This document shows positions 15,845-25,500 of a DNA stretch of 64,000 bases, one piece after another (within the stretch, counting starts at the first letter, position 1; the number at the start of each line of letters is the position of its first letter). The stretch is from Rhodoblastus acidophilus (GTDB lineage: Bacteria > Pseudomonadota > Alphaproteobacteria > Rhizobiales > Beijerinckiaceae): contig NZ_FYDG01000002.1 of NCBI RefSeq assembly GCF_900187365.1, positions 1 to 64,000 on the forward strand, in the 5' to 3' direction. The notes under the pieces are model-generated. The model was not told the origin of the DNA. It saw only the letters and a list, made by a program, of their open reading frames with translations, and did no database searches. Both the position numbers and the translations under genes were made by a program.

Positions 15845-17065
15845 TCAGGCCGGGCGTTTGAGCGCGCCGTCCGCCATCGGCGGGAACAGGTTCGACAGGT
15901 CGCGCGGCGCGAAGGGCGCGCCGAAACAGGACCCCTGCGCCTCCCGCACCCCGGCGCGCCGCAACGGCGTCAGCAGCGCCGCCTCGGCGATTCCGCCGGC
16001 GATCATCGGAACCGGCGCGGCGCGCCAACGCGCCAGCCGCCACGCCAGCCGCAGCGCCTCGTCCGGCGCGCCGGCGCAAGCAAAAGCCAGCGCCGGGCGC
16101 CAGCGCGCGACGAACGCGTCCAGCGAGGCCGGACCGTTCCCCTCCCCCGCGTCATCCTCGCCCATGGCGTCGGCCAGCGCGCCAAGATCCACCGACAGGC
16201 CCACGCCGGCGGCGGCGAGCGCCCGCGCGCCATCCTCGGCCCGGTCGGGCGCCGCGACGATCTCCTCGGCGGCGAAACGCAGGTCGAGCCAGCCCGGCGT
16301 CACCCCCGCCTCGGCCAGACGCCCGGCCAGACGCAGGGCCGCCGCCGGCGAGACGTCGTCGAGCCGCGCCCGCAGGGTGAAGCGGATCGGCCCGCGCCGG
16401 CACGCCTGCAGCGGGGCGGCGCTGCCCAGCACCGCCTCGACGGCTTCGGCGTCGCCGAGTTCGGCCGGACAGCCGTCGCGCAGCGCCTGCGCCCCCGCGA
16501 CCCGGCCGCTGTTGAGATCGAGCCGCAGCGCGAAGCGCCAGTCGCTCGGCTTGGCCCGCCTTTGGGCGGGCGGGCGGCGCGCATCCAGCCGGGCCACCGG
16601 CGCCGGCGCGCGCGGCGCCTCGACGGCGGGACGCTCCGCTTCGCGGCGGGCAGGCGCCCGCACGGGGTCTTGCCCGCGCGATTCCATCGCCTGCGCCAGT
16701 TTGAGCAGGTTGCGGGCGCGCATCACGAATTCGCAATGATCGACCGGCGAGTGCAGGAAATCGTTGGCGCCGCTTTCCAGCGCCCGCAGCCGCAGCACCC
16801 GCTGATCGCGGACGGTGATCATCATCACCGGCACCCGGTCGGCGTGCGGCTGCGCCCGAAAACGCGTGATGAATTCATCGCCGTCGATCTGCGGCATGTC
16901 ATGGTCGGTGATGATCAGATCGGCGCGGTTGTGGGCCAACCATTCGAGCGCCTCGGCGGGGTCGCCGAAGTCGCGGACCTCCACTTCGGGGCCAATCGAC
17001 TGTGAAAGCTTGGCGTAGATCGTCCGGTTTATGCTCCGGTCGTCGACGATAACGATAATCGACAT
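15845..17065 (-). CDS. Response regulator with a degenerate EAL-like C-terminal domain
   Basis: The 406-residue protein has an intact receiver domain (1-120), with acidic VDDR, phospho-Asp in IITDHDMPQIDG, Thr in MITV and Lys-region residues near FLHSPVD. A linker rich in Arg, Pro and Ala follows (about 130-185). The rest follows the pattern of an EAL c-di-GMP phosphodiesterase: VAGAQAL stands where EALxR is expected, FTLRARL where the NLS strand sits, and IAGGIAEAALLTPLRRAG followed by QGSCFGAPFAP where AEGVE and QGY motifs occur. The catalytic glutamates and the DD pair are not conserved. It is therefore probably a binding or scaffolding output rather than an active enzyme. It immediately precedes the RpfC-like kinase. 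Confidence 0.75.
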   Translation of the reverse strand: MSIIVIVDDRSINRTIYAKLSQSIGPEVEVRDFGDPAEALEWLAHNRADLIITDHDMPQIDGDEFITRFRAQPHADRVPVMMITVRDQRVLRLRALESGANDFLHSPVDHCEFVMRARNLLKLAQAMESRGQDPVRAPARREAERPAVEAPRAPAPVARLDARRPPAQRRAKPSDWRFALRLDLNSGRVAGAQALRDGCPAELGDAEAVEAVLGSAAPLQACRRGPIRFTLRARLDDVSPAAALRLAGRLAEAGVTPGWLDLRFAAEEIVAAPDRAEDGARALAAAGVGLSVDLGALADAMGEDDAGEGNGPASLDAFVARWRPALAFACAGAPDEALRLAWRLARWRAAPVPMIAGGIAEAALLTPLRRAGVREAQGSCFGAPFAPRDLSNLFPPMADGALKRPA

Positions 17066-17204
17066 TGCCGTACCTGGATGTTGTTCTTGAATTGCAACCT
17101 ACGTTCGGGAACCCAATGTCGACCAAAGAAATTAAAGGCCTGTATGCAAAGCGTTTTACTTGAGAGTACGAAAGGAGAACTGAAACCTCCGGTTGAGAAG
17201 ACGG

Positions 17205-17702
17205 TTAAAAAGGCGTCATCTTTTTTACTTCGTCCGAACCAAACTTTTGGGAAAGCTGATGAATTGGCACACCTTCAACGATCATATCCGGCGCAATTTC
17301 AGCCAGCGGATGCAAAACGAAGGCGCGCCGCGTCATTTCGGGATGCGGCAAGACCAGAAAATCGTCGCGCCAGTCCAGCCCCTCGTAAAACAGAATGTCG
17401 ATGTCGATGGCGCGCGGCCCCCAGCGCCGGCCGGGCGTGCGGCCCAGCGCGCGCTCGGCGCCTTGGGTGAGCGCGAGCAGTTCGCGGGGCGCCAAAGAGG
17501 TCCGCGCCAAAGCGCAGGCGTTGACGAAATCCGGCTGGTCTTCGACGCCCCAGGGTTTTGTTGCGTAAAGCGAGGAAATCGCGATGAAATCCAAGCCGCG
17601 TTCCCGCAACAGCGCCACGGCGCGGCGGAGCGCGCCGGCGGCGTCGCCGAGATTGGCGCCAAACCCCAGCGCCACCAGATAGGACGTCTCAGGGACGGAC
17701 AA
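17205..17702 (-). CDS. folK: 2-amino-4-hydroxy-6-hydroxymethyldihydropteridine diphosphokinase
   Basis: FolK transfers pyrophosphate from ATP to hydroxymethyldihydropterin, the step before dihydropteroate synthase in folate synthesis. The 165-residue protein has the family motifs LGFGANLGD near the N-terminus, the substrate segment YATKPWGVEDQPDFVN, and RRWGPRAIDIDILFY with its metal-binding aspartates. The closing LPHPEMTRRAFVLHPLAEIAP is also typical. It overlaps the end of folP by 14 bp, so the two are translationally coupled. folB, often found between folP and folK, is absent here. The 139 bp upstream of the next gene (17066-17204) hold nothing recognisable. Confidence 0.95.
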   Translation of the reverse strand: MSVPETSYLVALGFGANLGDAAGALRRAVALLRERGLDFIAISSLYATKPWGVEDQPDFVNACALARTSLAPRELLALTQGAERALGRTPGRRWGPRAIDIDILFYEGLDWRDDFLVLPHPEMTRRAFVLHPLAEIAPDMIVEGVPIHQLSQKFGSDEVKKMTPF

Positions 17703-18501
17703 GCGCGCTCCACACTTTGAGCGCCTGCACGTGCTCGGCGACGTCGTGAACGCGGACGATATCCGCCCCGGCCTGCAGCGCGGCCAGATCCGCCGCCAGC
17801 GTGCCGGCGAGGCGATCGCTGGTGGGCGCGCCCGTCAAGGCGCCGATGAAGCGCTTGCGCGACAGGCCGACCAGCACCGGCAAGCCGAATTCCCGCTTCA
17901 GCGCGGCGGAGCTGGTGACGGCGATCAGATTTTGCTCCAGCGTCTTGCCGAAGCCGACGCCGGGATCGAGGATGATGGCTTCCCGCCTGACCCCGGCCTG
18001 TTCGGCGCGGGCGAGCGCGCGGGCGAAAAAGGCGCGCATGTCCTGCAAAATGTCGCGGGCGGGATCGGCCTCGGCGCAATGGTGCATCACCACCAGCGCC
18101 GCCCCGCTTTGCGCCGCCGCCTCCGCCAGCGCGGGATCGCCGTGCAGCCCGGACACGTCGTTGATGACCGCCGCGCCCAGCGCAGCGGCCCGGCGCGCCA
18201 CCTCGGCCTTGGTGGTGTCGACCGAAACCGGCGCCAGCTTTTCACGCAGCACGGCGGTCAGCGGCGCCTCCAGCCGCGCCCATTCCTCCTCCGCCGTGAC
18301 CGGCGTGAAACCGGGGCGGGTCGATTCCGCGCCGATGTCGATGATGTCGGCGCCCGCCTCGGCCATGCGCCGGGCCTGCGCCACAGCCGCCTCCGCGCCG
18401 ACGAACAGCCCGCCGTCGGAGAAGGAATCCGGCGTGACGTTGAGAATGCCCATCACCAGCTTGGTCTGGCCGATCCGGGCGAGCAGATTTTTGGCGTCCA
18501 T
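17689..18501 (-). CDS. folP: Dihydropteroate synthase
   Basis: FolP condenses hydroxymethyldihydropterin diphosphate with p-aminobenzoate to give dihydropteroate, and is the sulfonamide target. The 270-residue TIM-barrel has the two classic signatures: GILNVTPDSFSDGG near residue 20 and DIIDIGAESTRPG around residue 55. Later motifs include VINDVSGL, VVMHH, and the pterin-site region ILDPGVGFGKT. The length is typical. It overlaps folK downstream and follows modC after 48 bp on the same strand, so it may share the nitrilase-modB-modC transcript, although the gap could hide a promoter. Confidence 0.95.
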   Translation of the reverse strand: MDAKNLLARIGQTKLVMGILNVTPDSFSDGGLFVGAEAAVAQARRMAEAGADIIDIGAESTRPGFTPVTAEEEWARLEAPLTAVLREKLAPVSVDTTKAEVARRAAALGAAVINDVSGLHGDPALAEAAAQSGAALVVMHHCAEADPARDILQDMRAFFARALARAEQAGVRREAIILDPGVGFGKTLEQNLIAVTSSAALKREFGLPVLVGLSRKRFIGALTGAPTSDRLAGTLAADLAALQAGADIVRVHDVAEHVQALKVWSALVRP

Positions 18502-18549
18502 CCGGGCGGTCTAGGCCCTGGTCCCTGGCCGAGTCAAACCGTCTCGAAG

Positions 18550-19635
18550 TCAAACCGTCTCAACCTGCCGCTCGTCGAGCGCCACCGCCTTGACGAGGCA
18601 GTAAACCTCGGCGCGGGCGGCGATCTGCAGCGCGTCAACGGCGAGGCGGGTCAGCGAGGCGTAAAGGTTGTCGCCGCCTTCGAGTTCGATGCTGACCATC
18701 GCCAGCGGCCCCTTGCCCGCCGCCACGCCCGACACCTTGCCGCGCAGGATGGTGCGGATCGAGGTCTCCGGCGGCGGCTGGCGCGCCAGACTCACATCGA
18801 CCGCCTTGATGAACACGCGCGCCTGCTCCGCCGGAACCGGGCCGGCGACGTAGATCTCGCCGGAGGGATGCTGCAGCCGGGTCAGGCGGTAATGCGCGTC
18901 GAACCGCGCCGCGCCGCAGGCGAGGCTGGCGCCGACGCCGAAACGGTCGGCCGGGCTGTCCTCGCGCGCCGAGGCGAAAATCTCCTCGGGCGGCCCGACC
19001 TCCCGAACGCGGCCGCGCTCGATCATCACCACCGTGCCGGCGAGGCGCATCACCTCCTCGATCTGGTGCGAGACCAGCACCACCGGCGTGTTAAATTCAT
19101 CGCGCGCGCGCTCGACCAACTCCATCGCCTTGGTCCGCCGCGCCACGTCGATCGAGGCGAACGGCTCGTCCATCAGCAACAGGCGCGGCGCCGCCATCAG
19201 CGCGCGGGCGACGCCGACGCGCTGGCGCTCGCCGCCGGACAGCTGCGCCGGGCGGCGCGCCATCAGATGACCGATCCCCAGCGTGTCGACGACGCGCGCG
19301 AACGGCAGCCGGCGCCCCTCTTTCGGCGCGAAAAACTGGGCGAAGCGCAGGTTTTGCGCGACGCTGAAATGCGGAAACAGCTGCGCGTCCTGAAACACCA
19401 GGCCGATGCCGCGCTTGCGCGCCGGCACGAACGTCTTGCGCGCGGCGTCGGCCAACACGCGCCCGGCGACCTCGATGCGGCCGGCGTCCGGCCGCGCCAG
19501 CCCCGAAATCAGCTCGATCAGCGTGGTCTTGCCCGAACCGGACGGGCCGAACAGCGCCGTGACCTTCGACGCGCTGTCGAAGGCGACCTCCAGCGAAAAA
19601 TCGCCGCGCGCGATTTTGACGTCGAGCGAAATCAT
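18550..19635 (-). CDS. modC: Molybdate ABC transporter ATP-binding protein
   Basis: The 361-residue protein is the ATPase of a molybdate importer. It shows Walker A GPSGSGKTT, signature LSGGERQRV, Walker B LLLMDEPF, and the H-loop VLVSHQIEEV. The C-terminal part (about 290-355) is a TOBE/MOP-type oxyanion-binding domain (TSIRTILRGKVSGVA and ASLTRLAVDAL), which separates ModC from sulfate and thiosulfate transporters. The ATG at 19635 overlaps the modB stop in an ATGA arrangement. The reading frame extends upstream, but only as an out-of-frame shadow of modB. The periplasmic binding protein gene modA is not adjacent. Confidence 0.92.
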   Translation of the reverse strand: MISLDVKIARGDFSLEVAFDSASKVTALFGPSGSGKTTLIELISGLARPDAGRIEVAGRVLADAARKTFVPARKRGIGLVFQDAQLFPHFSVAQNLRFAQFFAPKEGRRLPFARVVDTLGIGHLMARRPAQLSGGERQRVGVARALMAAPRLLLMDEPFASIDVARRTKAMELVERARDEFNTPVVLVSHQIEEVMRLAGTVVMIERGRVREVGPPEEIFASAREDSPADRFGVGASLACGAARFDAHYRLTRLQHPSGEIYVAGPVPAEQARVFIKAVDVSLARQPPPETSIRTILRGKVSGVAAGKGPLAMVSIELEGGDNLYASLTRLAVDALQIAARAEVYCLVKAVALDERQVETV

Positions 19636-20345
19636 GACGACAGGCCTCGCGCTTCGATCCGCATCCGCCGCGCCAAAAATTCCGACGCCACCAGCGCGCC
19701 CACCGCCAGCGCGGCGGCCACCGCCGACATCACCATGGCGTCGTAATCGCCGCCGGGCGTCTGGGTCAGCACGTAGATTTCGGCGGGAATGGTGCGGGTC
19801 TCGCCGGGAATGTTGGAGACAAAGGTGATGGTGGCGCCGAATTCGCCGAGCGCCTTGGCGAAGCCCAGCACCGCCCCGGCCATCAGGCCCGGCGCCGCCA
19901 GCGGCAAGGTCACCAGAAAGAACACCGCGAGCCGCGGCGCGCCCAAAGTGGCGGCGGCCTGTTCGAGCCGGGGATCGACCGCCTCGATCGACAGGCGGAT
20001 GGCGCGCACCATCAGCGGAAAGCCCATCACCCCCGCCGCCAGCGCGGCGCCGGTCCAGCGGAAGGCGAAGACGACGCCGAAATGCTCGGCCAGAAAGCCG
20101 CCGATCGGCCCGCGCCGCCCGAACAGCAGCAGCAGGATCAGGCCGGTCACCACCGGCGGCAGCACCAGCGGCAGATGCACGGCGGCGTCGAGCAGCATCT
20201 TGCCGGGAAAATCGCCGCGCGCCAGAATGAAGGCGACCAGCACGGCGAACGGCAGGCTGCACAAAGTGGCGGTGAAGCCGACGCGCAGGCTCAACAGGAT
20301 GGCCGTGATTTGCTCCGGCGTCAGGGTCGGCAGCAGGTCGCTCAC
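19632..20345 (-). CDS. modB: Molybdate ABC transporter permease
   Basis: The 237-residue inner-membrane permease has about five or six hydrophobic helices and the cytoplasmic EAA-loop pattern (EQAAATLGAPRLAVFFLVTLPLA) that docks with the ATPase. The short N-terminal cytoplasmic segment and GARGDFPGK-type loop (ILARGDFPGKMLL) fit ModB. Its ATG overlaps the stop of the nitrilase-family gene upstream and its stop overlaps modC, giving a three-gene translationally coupled chain. A modA gene is expected but missing from this position. The substrate is therefore inferred from the ModB/ModC families rather than from a binding protein. Confidence 0.9.
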   Translation of the reverse strand: MSDLLPTLTPEQITAILLSLRVGFTATLCSLPFAVLVAFILARGDFPGKMLLDAAVHLPLVLPPVVTGLILLLLFGRRGPIGGFLAEHFGVVFAFRWTGAALAAGVMGFPLMVRAIRLSIEAVDPRLEQAAATLGAPRLAVFFLVTLPLAAPGLMAGAVLGFAKALGEFGATITFVSNIPGETRTIPAEIYVLTQTPGGDYDAMVMSAVAAALAVGALVASEFLARRMRIEARGLSS

Positions 20346-21163
20346 GCGAACGGCCTTCTCTGCGACGCCACGGGATTGGCCGCGCGGGTCTTTTGCACCA
20401 GCGCGCGGTCAAGCCGCGCGCAAACGAAGCCCGGCGCGTCCGAGGCCTTGGCCAGCACATGGCCCCAGGGGTCGCAGACCAGCGAATGGCCGTAAGTGTG
20501 GCGAATCTCGTCCTTGATGCGATGCGGGCCGATCTGCGCGGGCGCCAGAAAATAACTCTGCGTCTCGATGGCGCGGGCGCGGCACAGCACTTCCCAATGG
20601 TCCTTGCCGGTCAGCAAGGTGAAGGCGGCGGGCAGCACGAACGCATCGACGCCCCGAGCGGCGAGCGCCTGAAACAAGGCGGGAAAGCGCAGGTCGTAGC
20701 AGATGGCGCAGCCGAATTTGAACCCCTCGGCCTCGTAGGTCGTCAGCTCCGTCCCCGGCGTGAACAGCGCGCTTTCGCGGTAGGCGGCGCCGTCGGGCGT
20801 CACCACGTCGAACATGTGGATCTTGCGGTAGAGCGCGATTTCCCGGCCCTTGCGGTCGAACACGATTGTGGTGTTGGACAGGCCGTCGCCGCCGGCGTTG
20901 CGTTCGAGCAAGGAGCCGGCGTGGATGAACACGCCATGTCTGGCGGCCAGTTCGGCCGCCAGCGCATAGGCCGGCCCCTCGCGCAGGATTTCCGACGCCG
21001 CGAGCTTGTCCTCGCGCGTTCCGCCGAGAAAATCGAACACTTCCGGCAGGCCGATCCAGTCCGGCCGCTCCTGCGCGCAGGCCTCCTCGATCAACCGCCG
21101 CGCCTGGGCGAGATTGGCCGCCTTGTCGGCGACGGAATTCATCTGGATCAGGGTGGTTTTCAT
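20342..21163 (-). CDS. Carbon-nitrogen hydrolase (nitrilase superfamily, Nit-like)
   Basis: The 273-residue protein has the nitrilase-superfamily catalytic triad: Glu in GLPEVFDF, Lys in LYRKIHMFD, and Cys in AICYDLRFP. Overall it resembles the Nit1/Nit2 omega-amidase branch, whose members deaminate alpha-ketoglutaramate or deaminated glutathione. The exact substrate cannot be read from the sequence. I chose the ATG at 21163, which begins MKTTLIQMNSVADK, a typical start for this family. The longer frame has no family-like extension. The stop overlaps the modB start by four bases. Upstream, 130 bp separate it from the divergent nuclease gene. Confidence 0.9.
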   Translation of the reverse strand: MKTTLIQMNSVADKAANLAQARRLIEEACAQERPDWIGLPEVFDFLGGTREDKLAASEILREGPAYALAAELAARHGVFIHAGSLLERNAGGDGLSNTTIVFDRKGREIALYRKIHMFDVVTPDGAAYRESALFTPGTELTTYEAEGFKFGCAICYDLRFPALFQALAARGVDAFVLPAAFTLLTGKDHWEVLCRARAIETQSYFLAPAQIGPHRIKDEIRHTYGHSLVCDPWGHVLAKASDAPGFVCARLDRALVQKTRAANPVASQRRPFA

Positions 21164-21293
21164 GCGGCTCCTCAATATGTAGGCAAACTTGCAATTTTCA
21201 CGCCGCGACACAAGTCCGGCGCGCGTTGCGCTCCCCGCTTCTTTCCGCGCCCGCAACCTCCTAAGATCGGGGCGCGAATCACGTTAGGTTTCG

Positions 21294-22517
21294 ATGCGTT
21301 TCACATTCCTGCACGCCGCCGACCTGCATCTTGGCAGTCCATTCCAGGGCTTGAGCCTGCGCGACCCCGGCATGGCCGAGCGGTTCGGCGCGGCGGGCCG
21401 CGAGGCGTTCGAGGCCCTGATCGGCCACGCGCTGGAGGAAAAAGTCGCCTTTGCGATCTTCGCCGGCGACATTTTCGACGGCGAGTGGCGCGACGCCTCC
21501 GCCGCTTTGTTCTTCAACCGCCAGATCGCCCGGCTCACCCGCGCGGGCGCGCGCGTGTATCTGCTTAAAGGCAATCACGACGCCGAAAGCGTGGTGACCA
21601 AAAGCCTGTCGCTGCCCGACGGCGCCGAGGAATTCCCCGCCCGCCGCGCCAAAACTTTTTTGATCGAGGATTTAAGGGTGGCGCTGCATGGCCGCAGCTT
21701 CGCCGACCGCGCCGAGATCGACAATTTCGTGCCGAATTACCCCGCGCCGAAAGCGGGCTGGCTGAACATCGGCGTGCTCCATAGCTCGCTCAACGGCCGC
21801 CCCGGCCACGAGCCCTACGCGCCCTGCGCGCTCGACGACCTCCGCGCCAAGGCCTACGATTATTGGGCGTTGGGCCATGTCCACGCCCATGAGGTGGTCT
21901 GCCGCGATCCGCTGGTGGTCTATCCGGGCAATCTGCAGGGCCGCTCGATCCGCGAATGCGGCGAAAAAGGCGCGGTGCTGGTCGATGTCGTGGATGGCGC
22001 CGTAACCGATGTGCGCCGGCTGATCGTGGATCGCGCCCGTTTCACCGAAATCCTGATCGACGCCTCGGATCTGGAGACGCCGGAGGCGCTGCGGCGCGAG
22101 ATTTCCGGGCGCGCCACGGAGGAAATCGAGCGGGCCGACGGCCGGTTCCTGGCGGCGCGGGTGCGGCTGCGCGGGACCACCGCGCTGCATGCGCAGCTGG
22201 CCGCCGATCCCGCCGGCTGGCGCGACCAGGTCGAAGCGGCGCTGCACCACGCCGGCGAGGCCGTTGAACTCGAAAAATTCCTGATCGAGACGCGCGCGCG
22301 TCCCACAACCGTCCGGCGCGACAGCGATCTCGACTTCGCCGCCCTGCTCGACGAAGTTCTGGCCGATCCCGCTTTCGCCGATCAGGCGCGGGCGGCGCTG
22401 GCGGCCATTGAGAGCAAGATGCCGCCCAAGACCGAACTGCCGCGCGAGGCGTTCGAGGCGCTGCTCGCCGAGGCGCGCGATCTCGCGCTGGCCCGCGCGG
22501 AGGGACCGGCCTCATGA
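21294..22517 (+). CDS. SbcD/YhaO-like DNA repair metallophosphoesterase
   Basis: The 407-residue protein has all calcineurin-like phosphoesterase motifs of the SbcD/Mre11/YhaO group: ADLHLGSPF, FAGDIFDGEW, KGNHDAES, GVLHSSLNG and GHVHAHEV. These residues bind two metal ions, and the family acts as a nuclease on DNA ends or hairpins. A C-terminal extension (about 250-407) probably forms the capping and ATPase-contact region. The stop overlaps the ATG of the large ATPase gene by four bases, so the two are made together, as with YhaO-YhaN and SbcD-SbcC. A short divergent region (21164-21293) should hold its promoter. Confidence 0.9.
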   Translation: MRFTFLHAADLHLGSPFQGLSLRDPGMAERFGAAGREAFEALIGHALEEKVAFAIFAGDIFDGEWRDASAALFFNRQIARLTRAGARVYLLKGNHDAESVVTKSLSLPDGAEEFPARRAKTFLIEDLRVALHGRSFADRAEIDNFVPNYPAPKAGWLNIGVLHSSLNGRPGHEPYAPCALDDLRAKAYDYWALGHVHAHEVVCRDPLVVYPGNLQGRSIRECGEKGAVLVDVVDGAVTDVRRLIVDRARFTEILIDASDLETPEALRREISGRATEEIERADGRFLAARVRLRGTTALHAQLAADPAGWRDQVEAALHHAGEAVELEKFLIETRARPTTVRRDSDLDFAALLDEVLADPAFADQARAALAAIESKMPPKTELPREAFEALLAEARDLALARAEGPAS

Positions 22518-25500
22518 GGCTGATCGAACTCACGCTCGACGCCTATGGCCCGTTCGTCGGCGACAGGAGCGCCAAACTGCAATTCGATCCGGCCGCGCGG
22601 CTGCATATCGTCCACGGCCCCAACGAGGCCGGCAAATCCAGCGCGCTGCGGGCCATCGGCGACCTGTTCTATGGCGTGCCGCGCTCGGAAAAGAACTTTT
22701 TGCGCCCCGCCGACCTGCGGCTTGGCGCGACCGTCGAGGCGCGCAACGGGCAAACGCTGCAATTCTTCCGCCAGCGCGGCGTCAAGGCGACCCTGCGCGA
22801 CGCGACGGGCGCCGCGCTGCCGGACGATTGTCTCGCGCCCTTCCTCGGCGCCGCCACCCGCGACATTTTCGAGCGCGCCTTCGGCCTCAACGCCGAGACG
22901 CTGCGCGAGGGCGGCCATGAAATGCTGCGGTCGGAAGGGGAGATCGGCGCCAGCCTGTTCGCCGCCGCCTCGGGCCTGCGCGGCCTGATCGACCTGCGCA
23001 AGGGGATCGAAGCCGAAGCCGACGAGATTTTCGGCGAGCGCAAGGCGGGGCGCCGCTCGTTCTATCAGGCGCTCACCCGCTATGACGAGGCCAACAAGGC
23101 CGAGCGCGACGCGCGCCTGTCCGAAGGCGCGTTAAAAGCTCTGCGCCGCCAGATCGAGGACGCCGACGCGCAACTGGAGCGGATCAAGACGGCGGACGCC
23201 GAGGAGGCCGCCGAGCAGCGCCGGCTGCAACGCCTGCTCAAGGCCACGCCGATCCTCGCCGCCCTCGCCGCCCTGCGTGGCGAAAGCGCGCGCTTCGCCG
23301 ATCTGGCGGCCTATTCCGACGCCTGGGCCGAACAGCTCGACGCGCTGCTGGCGGCGCGCGACGCCGCCCAGGCGCAGGCGCGGGCGGCGGTGGACGCGCG
23401 CGAGCTTGCGGCGGAGGAATTGGCGCAGGCGCAATGCGACGCCGCGCTGCTCGCCCGCGCCGACGACATCGAGGCTTTGGCCGGCGAGGCCGGCGCCGAG
23501 CGGACCCGGCTGGAGGAGCAACCGCGCCGCGAGGCCGCGCTGCAGGCCAGCGTCGACAAATTGCGCGCCCGCGCCTTCGCCTGCGGTTTTGACGACATCG
23601 CCGCCCTGCGCGCCGCCTCCCCCGACGCGGCGACGCTTTTGCGCGCAGAACAACTGATCGGGGATGGGCTTAAATTGGCCGCGCGCAAGCAGGAGCCTTT
23701 GGAGACGCTGGCCCGCGAGAAGGAGGAGCTGGCCAATCTGAAGGCGCAGCTCGGCGACGATCCGCCCGACGTCTCGGCCTTGCAGGAGAAATTCGCCGCT
23801 CTGGGCGCGGTGGAGGCGGAGGAGGCCGCGCAGGCGGAGCTGAGCGAAGCCTGCGCGCGCGAGGCGCGGCAACTCGACGAGCGCCGCGCCCGGCTGTCGC
23901 CGCCCCTGCCCGATCTCGACGTTTTCGCGCGCGCGCCCCTGCCCGACGAAGCCGCGCTGGCGCAGGCCGAGCAGGCGCTCGACGCGTTAACGCGCCGCCG
24001 CGACGAGGCCCGCCGCCAGGAGGAGGCGGCGCGCGACGCCGAGGCGCAGGCCCAGGCGCGGCTGCGCGCGCTGGAAACCTCCGGCCCCGTGCCGAGCCGC
24101 GACGATCTGCGGGCGCTGCGCGGCGAACGCGACGCCTGCTGGCTGGCGCTGGCGCAGGCGCGGGACGACGCGCGGCTGTTCCAGGCCCGCGCCGAAACGT
24201 TTGCGGCGCTGCAGCGGCAAGCCGACGCGCTGGCCGACGCCCTGATCGGCGACGCCGCGCGGGTGGCGGAAGCCGAGGCCGAGCGTCAGGCCGTCGCCGC
24301 CGCGAGCGCAGCCCTGCAAGCGGCGCGCGCGCTTCTGGAGCTGATCGAGCAGGAAGCGCGCGCGCTAACGGAGGCGTGGACGCAAGCCTGGGCGCCCTGC
24401 GGCGTGGCCCCGGCGGCGCCGCGCGCCATGGCCCGCTGGCGCGACGAGGCGCTGCAATTGCTGGCCGCCCGCGAAACACTGGCGGCGAAGATCGCCAAAC
24501 GCGACGCGCAGGCGGCGCGGCTGCAGGTTTTGGCGGCGGGGCTGGCGGCGCTGGAAAAGGAGGCCGGCCTCGAACCCCTGCCGCTTCCCCTCGGCCAGCA
24601 GGCCCGCCGCATCGCCGCGCGGCTTCAGGATCTTTCGCGCGCGAGAGAAGCGGCGCGCGCCACCGCCACGCGGATCAAGCTGGCGCCGCCGCGCATCGCC
24701 GCGCTGGAGGAGCGCCTCGCCAAGCTCGAACAGGACGAGACGGTTTGGCGCGCCGATTTCGTCGCGGCGCTGGCCGCATTGGGCCTCGACGCCGAGGCCT
24801 CGTTCGAGCAGGCGCAGGCGCGGATCGCTTTGTGGCGCGGCCTGCCGGGCGAGTGGGATAATCACAGCCAGATCGAGCGGCGCGTGACCTCGATCAACCA
24901 GGAGCATGTCGCCTTCGCCGAGCGGGTGAGGCTTTTGCTGGCGAACTGTGCGCCTGATCTCGCCGGCCTGCCCCCGCTCGACGCCGCCAGCGCGCTGCAG
25001 CGCCGCCTCACCGCCGAGCGCCAGCGCGCCACCACGCGGGCCAATGCCGAAGCGCGCTGCGCCAAGGCGCACAAGGCCGTGGCCGCGGCGCAGGAGCAGG
25101 CGGCGCAAGCCGAAGCCCGTCTCGCCCAGCATGGCGCCCAGGCCGGTTTTTCCGGCGACGCCGCCCTTTTGAGCGGGCGCCTGCGCGAGCGGCGCGCCCT
25201 GGCCGCGCGCATTCAGGCCGAGAGCGAGCGTCTGGCGCTGGTCGCCGACGGCGCCGAGGAGGCGCAACTGGCGGAGCAGGCGCGCGATTTCGACGCGGCG
25301 GCGGCGCATGAGCGGTTGAACGCGCTCGGCGGCGCGCTCGAATCGCGCAAGCTGCAGGGCCAGGAATTCTTCGCCGCCAAGCGCGCCGCCCAGACCCGGC
25401 TGGCGGAGCTTGACGAGGGCTGCGGCGCCGAACAGGCCGCCTTCGACCGCGAGGCCGCCAAGGCGGATATGGCGGTGGAGGCGCGGCGCTGGGCCGTGCT

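Noticed and set aside
18550-20460. A single 636-codon frame that would fuse modC to a long upstream segment
   Set aside because: The upstream part is an Arg-rich out-of-frame reading of modB. modC has a coupled ATG at 19635.
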